Positions 1 through 6,770 of a stretch of DNA of 64,000 bases are shown piece by piece (position 1 is the first letter of the stretch; the number at the start of each line of letters is the position of its first letter). Under the pieces are notes generated by a model, which worked only from the letters and a program-made list of their open reading frames with translations, was not told the DNA's origin and searched no databases. Where the stretch lies: contig NZ_JAGHRJ010000005.1 in NCBI RefSeq assembly GCF_017743865.1, positions 310,001 to 374,000 of the forward strand. The letters are read 5' to 3'. Made by a program: the position numbers and the translations under genes. The DNA is from Labrenzia sp. R4_2. Its GTDB lineage: Bacteria; Pseudomonadota; Alphaproteobacteria; Rhizobiales; Stappiaceae.

Positions 1-674
1 GCGTGGAGGTGCTTGAGCGAGAAACTCCAGCCATGCTCCTGGCGGCCGCCATGTTTGCGCACGAGCCGGTAAAGCCAGCGCTCAAGACCGCCGGTCAGGC
101 TGAAATAGGCGCGGTCGATGGTCAGCACGAGCGCATCTTCGAGGACCGTGGAGTAGAACCAGTCTGGCAGGATCAGTTCGAGGCCAAGAGGGCGCCCGCG
201 ATGGTCGGCCCTCTCCTTCCACTCGTTGATCCACGAAAATCGATGCATGCGCCGTTCGGTCGGCTGACGGATGGAAGTCGCAACGGTGGTGGATTGCAGC
301 CGGTCGAGAGCGGACTTGAGCCGGTCGTAATCCCTCCGGCTGACACCCCGGCCGATGAAGGTCAGGATCTCGTAAGGAGTGGCCGACATCAGACGTGAGG
401 TCCGAAGACCGGCGTCTCGTGCCTCGACGATCTGTGAGGCGGCCCAGATCAGGATATCCGCATCCCAAATTGTCGCCATGCCATGCTCGGCGACGGCCTC
501 GACGCAGATGACGATCGGCCCCGCCTTGAAATCTATCGGTTTCAAGCGCCTGGACTTGGCGAGCGAAAAGAAGGGGTAGGCCATCAGATCCTGCGCGTCG
601 CGCGGAGCAAGATCTCCGGGCAGTGCCCGAAAAAAGTCGAGCTGATCGTGAGGCGAATGCGCCTTGTGGTTCAC
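1..674 (-). CDS. Replication initiator protein A (RepA-like), partial
   Basis: The gene runs off the left edge; about 224 codons are visible from a GTG start at 674. A GAGGAG Shine-Dalgarno sequence lies 7 nt upstream. An in-frame ATG at 689 overlaps the stop of the upstream excisionase gene but has no better ribosome site. The protein begins VNHKAHSPHDQLDFFRAL and contains DLMAYPFFSLAKSRR and a later WLYRLVRKHGG segment. From memory these are typical of the 'replication initiator protein A' family of rhizobial plasmids and ICEs, winged-helix proteins that bind origin iterons. Following an AlpA/RdfS-type gene is its usual place in these elements. It probably supports replication of the excised circle. 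The C-terminus is not visible, so the product may be longer or fused. Confidence 0.75.
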   Translation of the reverse strand, partial: MNHKAHSPHDQLDFFRALPGDLAPRDAQDLMAYPFFSLAKSRRLKPIDFKAGPIVICVEAVAEHGMATIWDADILIWAASQIVEARDAGLRTSRLMSATPYEILTFIGRGVSRRDYDRLKSALDRLQSTTVATSIRQPTERRMHRFSWINEWKERADHRGRPLGLELILPDWFYSTVLEDALVLTIDRAYFSLTGGLERWLYRLVRKHGGRQEHGWSFSLKHLH

Positions 675-685
675 CAAAGCACTCC

Positions 686-967
686 TCATCGCACAGCGCG
701 GCCCGAACCGCTTGCCTGCTGCGCATTATGACGCTTTGCCGGAAGCACCTGCCCGCTCGGATCAGACGTGGAGGTAACAGCACCCCGGTTGGCCCAGGCC
801 TGCAGGTCCTCGAGCGAATAGACGACGCGGCCACCAAGCTTGCGGTATGCAGGTCCCGTTCCATAGGTGCGATGCTTTTCGAGCGTGCGCCCGGAAAGGC
901 CGAGAAAACGGGCAGCTTCGGGGGTGCGCAGATAGCGCGGCGGCATTCCGGCGAGCGGATCGGGCAT
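686..967 (-). CDS. rdfS-like: AlpA/RdfS-type excisionase (recombination directionality factor), HTH
   Basis: This 93-aa protein has an N-terminal winged-helix HTH_17 core at about residues 11-60. It reads RYLRTPEAARFLGLSGRTLE, then a basic wing with GTGPAYRKLGGRVVYSLEDL. That is the standard AlpA/Xis fold that bends attachment-site DNA and drives integrase toward excision. GGAGG lies 7 nt before the ATG at 967. It follows the DUF6499/DUF2285 pair, as rdfS is controlled by FseA in ICEMlSymR7A, and precedes repA. Its stop overlaps an upstream alternative repA ATG, so the two are probably co-transcribed. The C-terminal 30 residues are basic and low in complexity. HTH-family membership is secure; the excisionase role is inferred from context and needs the integrase at 45.6-46.9 kb as partner. 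Confidence 0.75.
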   Translation of the reverse strand: MPDPLAGMPPRYLRTPEAARFLGLSGRTLEKHRTYGTGPAYRKLGGRVVYSLEDLQAWANRGAVTSTSDPSGQVLPAKRHNAQQASGSGRAVR

Positions 968-1103
968 GGTCGAACCTCCAGGAAGTAGTGAGCACCGCTG
1001 GTCAGCAGCGGCCGATGGAGGTCACGATGGCGGAGTGGCGCGGCGAAGAGGGAGTGCGAAGATGAGGAGACGAAAATCGCACCCCTTCGAACTTTCGGGC
1101 TTT

Positions 1104-1661
1104 CTAGCGGCGGAGCAGGTCCAGATAGCCGCCGGCAACCATAGCGAGGCCGTCCCGCACAAGCCTTATGGTCGTGTCGCGAAGGGGAGAGGTTTTCCAT
1201 GGCTCTGACGCCACCCGCCTGGCCCCGAAGAGACTTTCGGCAATCTCCCTGTAGGACGCACCGTTTGTGCGGCCATCGACCGCCCGCAGCATGGATTTGA
1301 ACCGAAGGCGTTTCTGTGGGGTGAGCCGGCTGTCCGCGCCAATCTCTTTGCCTTCGAGGAAATCCAACAACCTCCCAATTGCCCTGTGACGGGCGCGAGC
1401 ACCATCGTCCAATCGGGATATAATACAGAGCGGATATTCGGTAAAGCGAGCGTCCTGAAGCAGAAGATGGACGGATTTCAGCCCTTTTCCGAGGATGGCA
1501 TGCATCCCATCAGGGCCCTGGCGGGTGATCCCGCTGCGGAGGGTTTGAATTGTGAGAAGGCTGGGTTCGTCCGATCCAAAGCCGGATTCCGCTTTTCTCA
1601 GGATGACCTTCGACTTATCGGCAGCCGGCTCCCAGTGAATGGGTTCATCCAGAGCCGTCAA
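1104..1661 (-). CDS. fseA-like (C-terminal part): DUF2285-domain protein, C-terminal part of FseA-like excision activator
   Basis: This DUF2285 protein is 185 aa if initiated at the TTG at 1661. That start has no ribosome-binding site, and the frame stays open far upstream inside the DUF6499 ORF. A more natural product arises by +1 frameshifting from that ORF near 1692-1683, giving ...WG-FRFATSPELTALDEP..., which resembles the in-frame DUF6499-DUF2285 fusions I know. The C-terminal half contains LTPQKRLRFKSMLRAVDG and ASYREIAESLFGARRV, the helix-turn-helix-like core of DUF2285. In ICEMlSymR7A the equivalent pair forms FseA, the activator of rdfS. The RdfS-like gene lies 136 bp downstream on the same strand, which fits. 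Frameshift fusion here is inferred. Confidence 0.8.
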   Translation of the reverse strand: MTALDEPIHWEPAADKSKVILRKAESGFGSDEPSLLTIQTLRSGITRQGPDGMHAILGKGLKSVHLLLQDARFTEYPLCIISRLDDGARARHRAIGRLLDFLEGKEIGADSRLTPQKRLRFKSMLRAVDGRTNGASYREIAESLFGARRVASEPWKTSPLRDTTIRLVRDGLAMVAGGYLDLLRR

Positions 1662-1872
1662 TTCCGGACTTGTTGCGAAACGAAATCCCCCAGCGAGCGC
1701 GGAGCAATGCGTCCATCTCGTCAGGAGACCTCCCTTCGGCTTTCAGGTCTGCGTACTCTCGCTGATAGTTGGGACTTCGTCTTAGGCCTTCCCAGCAAAG
1801 ATCGGGGACACTCGAATCGTCAAAGTAATCGTACGCAGCGTCTGATCGCCACTGCGAGACATCCGGCACCAT
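1645..1872 (-). CDS. fseA-like (N-terminal part): DUF6499 protein, N-terminal part of FseA-like excision activator
   Basis: This ORF encodes 75 aa from an ATG at 1872 with a perfect AGGAGG six bases upstream, which beats the TTG at 1878. It reads MVPDVSQWRSDAAYDYFDD, then WEGLRRSPNYQREY and DALLRARWGIS, the hallmark of DUF6499 ('transcriptional regulator domain'). It ends 16 codons after the conserved RWG motif, inside the overlap with the DUF2285 ORF, which lies in the +1 frame. Alone it would be a small DUF6499 protein. Joined by frameshift it gives a roughly 270-aa FseA-like activator. The strong ribosome site belongs only to this ORF, which supports translation of the DUF2285 part by frameshifting. 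Confidence 0.8.
   Translation of the reverse strand: MVPDVSQWRSDAAYDYFDDSSVPDLCWEGLRRSPNYQREYADLKAEGRSPDEMDALLRARWGISFRNKSGIDGSG
1683..1692 (-). promoter_or_regulatory. Candidate +1 programmed ribosomal frameshift site joining DUF6499 to DUF2285
   Basis: Reading leftward, zero-frame codons TGG GGG ATT TCG encode W-G-I-S. Skipping the A at 1686 gives TGG GGG TTT CGT (W-G-F-R), continuing into FATSPELTALDEP of the DUF2285 frame. The G run before the slip is a plausible pausing context. The +1 frame is open on both sides, so the exact slip codon cannot be fixed by reading; the GGA ATT GAC stretch near 1664-1656 is an alternative. Confidence 0.5.
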
Positions 1873-1994
1873 CGGCAACCTCCTGAAATGCAGGAAAAAT
1901 GCAATTGGAGGCCGGAACCATCATAAGTTGTAGTGAGTATGGGAACCCCTTGGGTTGGGAGAACATGATGCGCGGAACGCATCGCCAAACACGG

Positions 1995-2261
1995 TCATTT
2001 CCTCTCGCCTTCCGCCAGCATGAGCCGGTAGCCGTGTTCTGTCATCCATTGCGCGCGCGCCAGATGGCTGTCGTGCATACGCCGTGCCCGCTCGGGGTCC
2101 CTATCCGGATCGAGACCGAACAAGACCTGGACGGCTTCTGTCCAATCCGCGCCGTCCGCCTTGGCGTCCAGAAGACGCATATAAAGCTTGAAGTGCTTTC
2201 GATCGTAGTCGGTGAGTTGATTTTTGTCCGGCGCCTGATCGAGAAATCCCGGCTCAGTCAT
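1995..2261 (-). CDS. qseM-like: Short DUF2285 protein, QseM-like anti-activator
   Basis: This 88-aa protein is essentially one DUF2285 core: DYDRKHFKLYMRLLDAKADG, then WTEAVQVLFGLDPDRDP and ARRMHDSHLARAQWM. Its size and position match QseM of ICEMlSymR7A, a short DUF2285 protein that blocks the activators TraR and FseA. It lies between the divergent C-protein-like regulator (start 2542) and the DUF6499/DUF2285 pair, as in that switch. The 280-bp divergent region would contain both promoters. Family membership is clear; the anti-activator role is inferred from synteny. Another possibility is a generic DUF2285 protein of unknown target. No TraR or TraI gene is in the window. Confidence 0.75.
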   Translation of the reverse strand: MTEPGFLDQAPDKNQLTDYDRKHFKLYMRLLDAKADGADWTEAVQVLFGLDPDRDPERARRMHDSHLARAQWMTEHGYRLMLAEGERK

Positions 2262-2489
2262 CGCGCGTCCCCTCTTAAATTCGTGCCGCCGTGAAAGCAG
2301 TGGTGCCCAAGTCTTTTTAACAATTATTGAGATCGGTTGTAAGGTTCGCCCAACGCATCGCGTGATGCATGCAGCGCATTGGAACGGGTGAAAAACAACA
2401 AATTCGGCCCGCGATAACCACCGATTACACAGAGTTTTCTGCGCAGGCGTACGAGTGCAACCCGAGGATCAGTCCCGGCACAGCTCGTT

Positions 2490-2541
2490 TGTAGAGAATA
2501 CTCCGTGGTGAAATACTCTTCAAGGCGTTGCTCTCGATTTT
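2490..2541 (+). promoter_or_regulatory. Candidate C-protein-type operator upstream of the XRE regulator
   Basis: Two copies of AATACTC start at 2497 and 2512, exactly 15 bp apart, in the divergent region between the qseM-like and qseC-like genes. The ATG at 2542 follows a T-rich stretch and has no Shine-Dalgarno sequence, suggesting a leaderless or very short-leader message as in many restriction-modification controller genes. The operator role is inferred. Confidence 0.4.
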
Positions 2542-2790
2542 ATGGAAATCCGAGAGGTGTTCGCGCAAAACCTGAGAGCATTGCGGCAGGCTAGAGGCCT
2601 GTCACAGGAGGAACTTGCGCATGAAGCAGGAATTGATCGGACCTACATCAGCGCCTTGGAACGCAACGTGTATAACGCCAGCATTGATGTCGTTGACAGA
2701 TTGGCGCAAGTGCTCGGTGTAGAAGCCGCGCAATTGCTGAAACGACCCTCTGCCGACCTGGAAGAATCGAAACCCGACTTTGATATCTAG
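2542..2790 (+). CDS. qseC-like: XRE-family (C-protein-like) regulator, QseC-like
   Basis: This 82-aa protein is a single HTH_3 domain: FAQNLRALRQARGLSQEELA, then HEAGIDRTYISALERNVYNA and a dimerisation tail LAQVLGVEAAQLL. This is the architecture of restriction-modification controller proteins and of QseC, which represses or activates qseM from overlapping divergent operators in ICEMlSymR7A. It is transcribed away from the qseM-like gene, matching that layout. No Shine-Dalgarno sequence precedes the ATG. It probably makes the element's excision/transfer state bistable. The XRE family call is secure; the QseC assignment rests on size and gene order. A degenerate second XRE gene follows directly. 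Confidence 0.75.
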   Translation: MEIREVFAQNLRALRQARGLSQEELAHEAGIDRTYISALERNVYNASIDVVDRLAQVLGVEAAQLLKRPSADLEESKPDFDI

Positions 2791-2805
2791 AGAAGTACGC
2801 AAACT

Positions 2806-3060
2806 GTGATTGATCGGCGCATTGGTATGCACCAGCTCGTCGGCCGGAACCTTGCCTGCCTGCGTTGGAAATAAAGCCGGACATAGGAGCGGCTTGAAGC
2901 GCGTTCGGGACTTTTTCAGCAATTTTTAAGCGGCATCGAACGCGGAAAACCTAATCCGACGGCCATTACGATTTACGAACTAGCTCTGGCGATGGGCGTA
3001 TGCCACCTGGAATTGATGCGGGCAGTTGACGGGGACCAACCAACCTCAGACAGGGCAGCA
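2806..3060 (+). pseudogene. Degenerate XRE-family regulator with two in-frame stops
   Basis: One reading frame from GTG 2806 gives MHQLVGRNLACLRWK, a TAA, SRT, a TAG, then ERLEARSGLFQQFLSGIERG and KPNPTAITIYELALAMGV. Apart from the two stops this is a complete XRE domain of the form common in alphaproteobacteria (LVGRNVARLR...LTQE.LAERSGLSQQYLSGIERG...). Nothing suggests recoding, so it is a decayed gene. It is a different XRE lineage from the intact regulator upstream. The exact 3' end is uncertain because the frame stays open to 3228. Confidence 0.75.
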
Positions 3061-3162
3061 AAGCGTCCCCATTTCAGTCGGTCGCGTCGTCGGACGCGCT
3101 TCTTAGGACCAGACATTACCAGAACAAGTTTGTATCAAATCGGAGGTTTTACTGGGAGCATG

Positions 3163-3630
3163 TCAGCTAATACCACGTCGACCAATCGATGCGATAATCT
3201 TCTCGTTGATTTTCCGTCTAGTGGCTAACTGCGCAGGGCTTAGGTTTCGTTTCCGCATCGTATTTTGCTGAAAGCCATATTCCCAATCATTAATAATACC
3301 GCTTTGATAAAAGAATGCCGTCGCATCACTTCCAACGCTCTTTGTAATATCTTTTCGTATGCGCTTCAAAGAAGCAAAGATAAGATCAGAACGAAAACCG
3401 AGGAACCTTTTCACACAAACGTTTCCAACATCCACAGTTCTTTCAGTGGTGTTATTTGAAATTGTGCAAAGCTCAACGATAGGAAAATGGCCGCATAGAC
3501 ATGTTTCGGGTTCACTTGCCTCCGAAATGCCTACCAACTTCCATTCTTTTTTGGCGACTTCCCAATCGGTCGCACGGCTCATAGCTAAGATCGCTTTTTT
3601 CAATTGTGCAAAGTTATATCCATCGCCCAT
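3163..3630 (-). CDS. Hypothetical protein with possible zinc-binding motif
   Basis: This 155-aa protein is not recognised. It starts MGDGYNFAQLKKAILAMSRA. It has a central CLCGHFPIVELC segment (about residues 44-55) followed by a Cys in NVCVKRFLGF, which could form a treble-clef or ribbon zinc site. The C-terminal half is basic (KRIRKDITKS, MRKRNLSPAQL). The gene is clearly richer in A+T than the backbone and, with the divergent gene at 3740, looks like recently acquired cargo. The intergenic gap to 3740 is about 110 bp and A+T-rich, with room for divergent promoters. Confidence 0.6.
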   Translation of the reverse strand: MGDGYNFAQLKKAILAMSRATDWEVAKKEWKLVGISEASEPETCLCGHFPIVELCTISNNTTERTVDVGNVCVKRFLGFRSDLIFASLKRIRKDITKSVGSDATAFFYQSGIINDWEYGFQQNTMRKRNLSPAQLATRRKINEKIIASIGRRGIS

Positions 3631-3739
3631 TGGTTCACCTTTTGAGTATTTTTTTTAATAATCGCCTTGTCACACCATCATATTTAGCTCGCGGAAAATT
3701 AATGAAGCAAAAGTATTGGGAATTAGAAGGTAAAATCCG

Positions 3740-4780
3740 ATGATAAATGATAGACCTAAGGCATTGCAAGATCGTCCTGAATACTTTTTGCTCCCAAAAT
3801 CTCCTTTCGCTGTCTCTTGGGAATGGGTACCAGAACCGATAAATGTATCGCTAATGCCACTTGGGGGTATTCAGCCAATCACAGGTAAAATGGCTGATTT
3901 AACTAATGGCATATTGCATGATGAGCCGTCGGACGCTGAGGTCGAATATTTCTCTACTCTCAATGCTACATTTCAGCCAATTCTACTCGTACTGAGTTTA
4001 GCGCTGTTCTCGGATGATGATGGCACTTCAACCGGGGTGCCTTACGCGATCTCAAATCTTCCGATGTCAAAGCGTGGAACAGTCACCACTGTCAACATTC
4101 ATTCGATCAAAGCGCATCGGGGTGGGGCTGCTTTTCAAGAGACAGATTGGGCCTATGCAGGTTTTGATCCGTTCGTTGGACAATGGGAAGCCTTTTCAGA
4201 GATTTCCACCATCCTCGGTCTGAAAGGCGGCAAGGGATACGTTGACGAACTTGGACTGGTAGTCGGAATGTACTACCTCCATACAGACTTTGATCGAAGT
4301 GAAGTATCTGAGTTCGACGGATTTCTGCCTGATGAGCGCTCGCGGATTCGGTTTCTTCGAAATAGATTAAAGACAATTTATCAACCATTCAAAAAGGTTG
4401 AAACGCGAAGAATTTGGGGCGCTCAAACTCCAATTGAACTATTCCTGTATCAGGAACTCCTCTACCGCGGGCTTCGACCAGAATTGCAGCGGCTTGTATT
4501 TCCTGATGGGCGAACATACCCGTCTCTCTACGACGCGTATGCGGATATCGAGCTTCGACATGATCTTCAGTTGGTTACCGAAATAGATATCTTTTTTCCC
4601 GATCAGCGTCTCGCTGTATTTTGTGACGGGACGCATCATTCTCGAAGAAGGCAACGCGAGAAAGATAAGAAAATCGACGAGCAGCTTGCAGCTCTCGACA
4701 TAACTTCTCTACGCATATCTGGGACTCAGATAATTAACGACCTGAAGGCAGCTGCAGACATCGTTTGTTCTAAGCTCTGA
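3740..4780 (+). CDS. Hypothetical protein with C-terminal endonuclease-like (DUF559/Vsr-type) domain
   Basis: This 346-aa protein has an unrecognised N-terminal region of about 230 residues. Its C-terminal 110 residues resemble Vsr/DUF559-type restriction-fold nucleases: TPIELFLYQELLYRGLRPEL, then TEIDIFFPDQRLAVFCDGTH, then RQREKDKKIDEQLAALDI. The E of PIELF, D of EIDIFF and D of FCDGTHH sit where metal ligands of that fold usually lie, and RISG is a typical last strand. It is A+T-rich and divergent from the putative zinc protein at 3163-3630. A defence or DNA-repair nuclease is plausible, but the substrate is unknown. GAAGG lies upstream of the ATG. The 300 bp downstream to the ssb hairpin show no gene. 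Confidence 0.6.
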   Translation: MINDRPKALQDRPEYFLLPKSPFAVSWEWVPEPINVSLMPLGGIQPITGKMADLTNGILHDEPSDAEVEYFSTLNATFQPILLVLSLALFSDDDGTSTGVPYAISNLPMSKRGTVTTVNIHSIKAHRGGAAFQETDWAYAGFDPFVGQWEAFSEISTILGLKGGKGYVDELGLVVGMYYLHTDFDRSEVSEFDGFLPDERSRIRFLRNRLKTIYQPFKKVETRRIWGAQTPIELFLYQELLYRGLRPELQRLVFPDGRTYPSLYDAYADIELRHDLQLVTEIDIFFPDQRLAVFCDGTHHSRRRQREKDKKIDEQLAALDITSLRISGTQIINDLKAAADIVCSKL

Positions 4781-5028
4781 TGAAGAGCTGGTATATTCAT
4801 AAATACGCTCTCTCGTCGAGCGCCCAAGCGTCGCTCAGCAAGTCTTTCATCATGACCGCTATTGCTATTCCGAATGTCAGAAGGCGCCAATCAACAGTCG
4901 GCCCCTTTCTTGTCGTTCTTTGTGGGAACTGCGAAAGGTGACTCTTTCACTTATTTGCACATTGAGTTGGACGACGACGCGCCACTGTGGATGCACAAAG
5001 AAGAGGGAATTAGCGGTCGTTTTCTGAC

Positions 5029-5075
5029 TGAACTCCGGAGTTCAAGAGATGCCCGGCGGATTGCTCCGCCGGGCC
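5029..5075 (-). terminator. 16-bp perfect palindrome and GC-rich hairpin downstream of ssb
   Basis: Positions 5029-5044 form a perfect 16-bp palindrome, TGAACTCCGGAGTTCA. Just beside it, 5051-5075 forms a GC-rich stem (GCCCGGCGGA...TCCGCCGGGC) directly after the ssb stop. There is no clear T tract, so intrinsic termination is only likely, not certain. The palindrome could be an operator. Confidence 0.45.
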
Positions 5076-5088
5076 GAAGATACCCGCC

Positions 5089-5490
5089 TCAAAACGGGAT
5101 CTCGTCCTGGTCATCAGGTGTGCCGTCCTCGGTCTCGGTCTGCTTGGCGCGGCTCAGGAAATCGACCGTCTCGGCGATGATCTCGCAGCCGTAGCGGTCG
5201 ACACCCGCCTGATCGGTCCACTTGGTGTAGTGGATGCGGCCCCGAACCAGGACCTTCATGCCCTTCTCGCAATACTCCTGAACCGTCTTGCCGAGGCCGT
5301 TGAAGCAGGTGATGCGGTGCCATTCGGTGTCCTGGACGCGATGCCCTTCTGCGTCGCGGATCACCTTGCCTTCGGAGTAGCGCGGGCGCGAGGTGGCAAG
5401 GGTGAAATGGGTGATGGAGGTGCCGCTCTGGGTGGTGCGGGTTTCCGGGGCCTGACCGATGTTGCCGGCGAGGATGACGATGTTCTGCAT
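5089..5490 (-). CDS. ssb: Single-stranded DNA-binding protein
   Basis: This 133-aa OB-fold protein starts MQNIVILAGNIGQAPETRTT, continues THFTLATSRPRYSE and DTEWHRITCFNGLGKTVQEY, and ends with the acidic tail DGTPDDQDEIPF, the SSB C-terminal tip that docks partner proteins. The in-frame extension to 5637 is low-complexity and has no ribosome site, so ATG 5490 is chosen. It is an element-borne SSB, shorter than chromosomal ones because the linker is short. It probably protects transferred or replicating ICE DNA with the Toprim and strawberry-notch proteins encoded nearby. A GGAGAC site sits in its leader beneath a hairpin. Confidence 0.92.
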   Translation of the reverse strand: MQNIVILAGNIGQAPETRTTQSGTSITHFTLATSRPRYSEGKVIRDAEGHRVQDTEWHRITCFNGLGKTVQEYCEKGMKVLVRGRIHYTKWTDQAGVDRYGCEIIAETVDFLSRAKQTETEDGTPDDQDEIPF

Positions 5491-6186
5491 GTTTAGTCTC
5501 CGTTGCTTCAACCGGAGGGACCGTCCCTCCGATGATGCCCGGCCAAGACCGTCGGGAGCGGCCTGCACGGATGCTTCGGCATCCGCCCGACCCCCAAGGC
5601 GGGACGTGGTGCGGGCAGGCGCGGCAGGCGCCAACACGGGTCCGGCCGCGGGGGTTGCCGGCCGAGACCGAACGGGCTTAGGGGATCACAGAAGAGGAGG
5701 GACAGGTTTTTCGGGAAAGCGTCTTCGGAGACGCGGTGCGGAAACATCATTCTGGCGGGCAGAAAATCATCGGCAGCCTCGGCCACCCCAGTGCCAATTG
5801 CACTGACGGACGACTTCATTATCTGCCACCCGCGCCATGACATCCGCGGTCAGGAGCTATGGCGAGGACGGTTTCGGACTTGGGTACCAGGCTCTGCTCA
5901 TGTTGCGGAAACGGTCGGAAAACGGGTCGGGGGTATGCGTGAAGGTTCGGTCCGGCGCTGAGGCAGTACCCACCAACCCGTTCCTGTGCGCGACACCCGC
6001 GGGTCGCCGCAGCGACTATCGCCTCATCGAATTCCACAGTCGACCAGGACCCGCCAGAACAAGGTGGTGGGACACAGACCGGTTGAAGCCGTATTGGAAC
6101 GGCAGGTCCAAAGGTTCCGGCTAGGTGTCCGACGTCTCTGCCGTGCGAAGCAGCAGATGCCTGACCAGGCCTCTCCCTGTGCCCGT
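5491..6186. promoter_or_regulatory. ssb leader region with hairpin; otherwise no gene seen
   Basis: This 696-bp gap has one clear structure, a 19-nt inverted repeat at 5513-5531 (CGGAGGGACCGTCCCTCCG), 23 nt upstream of the ssb start. Long open frames here, such as 5508-5843 on the minus strand, are G+C-driven, proline/arginine-rich and unsupported. The rest probably holds the ssb promoter and a long leader. Confidence 0.45.
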
Positions 6187-6603
6187 TCACCGTGACAACA
6201 CATCCTCGCCGAGCGCGCTGAGATTGGTCATTGCAGCGACCGCCACGATCAACCCGCAAGTGCCGCAGAGAAGGTTGAGCGCAATCTCGGACTCGAGAGC
6301 GTTTTTCGCGAGCCCATGAGCAAGCGCATAACCGGCAACCGCCGCCGGTGCCGCGAACACCCCCAGCGCCACGAGACGCAGAAACGGGTTCCTCGCAAAC
6401 CCCAGGATCGCGATCACCAGACCGACAGAGAATGCCGCGCCACCAAGCGCCGCGAGCGCCGACGGGCCGAAACCAGCGCCAGCGGCGTGGACAAATTGGA
6501 ACGCCGAGATCCCGGCCATGACCGGCAGCGCATAGATCGCAAAGTTGAAGGCGAGCACGCAGAGCGTAACGGAAAGGGAGATGGCGAGCAGAATGAGCGT
6601 CAT
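6187..6603 (-). CDS. Small integral membrane protein, unknown function
   Basis: This 138-aa protein is almost wholly hydrophobic, with four probable transmembrane helices: residues about 2-25 (LILLAISLSVTLCVLAFNF), 38-70, 73-98 (LRLVALGVFAAPAAVAGYAL) and 108-128. The ATG at 6603 has GGAGG five bases upstream. No catalytic motif or family is recognised. It lies between DUF2493 and ssb on the same strand and may be an element-specific surface or entry-exclusion protein, but nothing visible proves that. Confidence 0.6.
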   Translation of the reverse strand: MTLILLAISLSVTLCVLAFNFAIYALPVMAGISAFQFVHAAGAGFGPSALAALGGAAFSVGLVIAILGFARNPFLRLVALGVFAAPAAVAGYALAHGLAKNALESEIALNLLCGTCGLIVAVAAMTNLSALGEDVLSR

Positions 6604-6744
6604 GACAGCCTCCGGCGTCGGTGATTATTAAGGGATCACGACAGGCTGCCGATGGATACGCTCCGCCTGCGACTATATAGCTTCGCCGGTTCTGCAAGTC
6701 TGGATATTTGACCCCGAGACGACTTCCTGGGTCAAGTCTGTCAT

Positions 6745-6770
6745 GCAAGAAAAGGAGGCGCTTACGCGCC
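6745..6770 (-). terminator. Rho-independent terminator after the DUF2493 gene
   Basis: Read leftward, GGCGCGTAAGCGCC forms a 5-bp stem with a GTAA loop overlapping the TAA stop of the DUF2493 gene. It is followed by TCCTTTTCTT, a partial T tract. Short but well placed. Confidence 0.6.

Noticed and set aside
82..1200. 372-aa reading frame on the minus strand
   Set aside because: It overlaps repA, the RdfS-like gene and part of the DUF2285 gene out of frame; composition is Arg/Pro/Ser-rich, typical of a shadow in G+C-rich DNA.
2992..3228. 78-aa plus-strand ORF starting MGVCHLELMRAVDG
   Set aside because: It is the 3' tail of the degenerate XRE gene, starting in the middle of its last helix, not an independent gene.
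5508..5843. 111-aa frame upstream of ssb
   Set aside because: Pro/Arg-rich with no family resemblance, and it runs through the ssb leader hairpin; more likely leader sequence.
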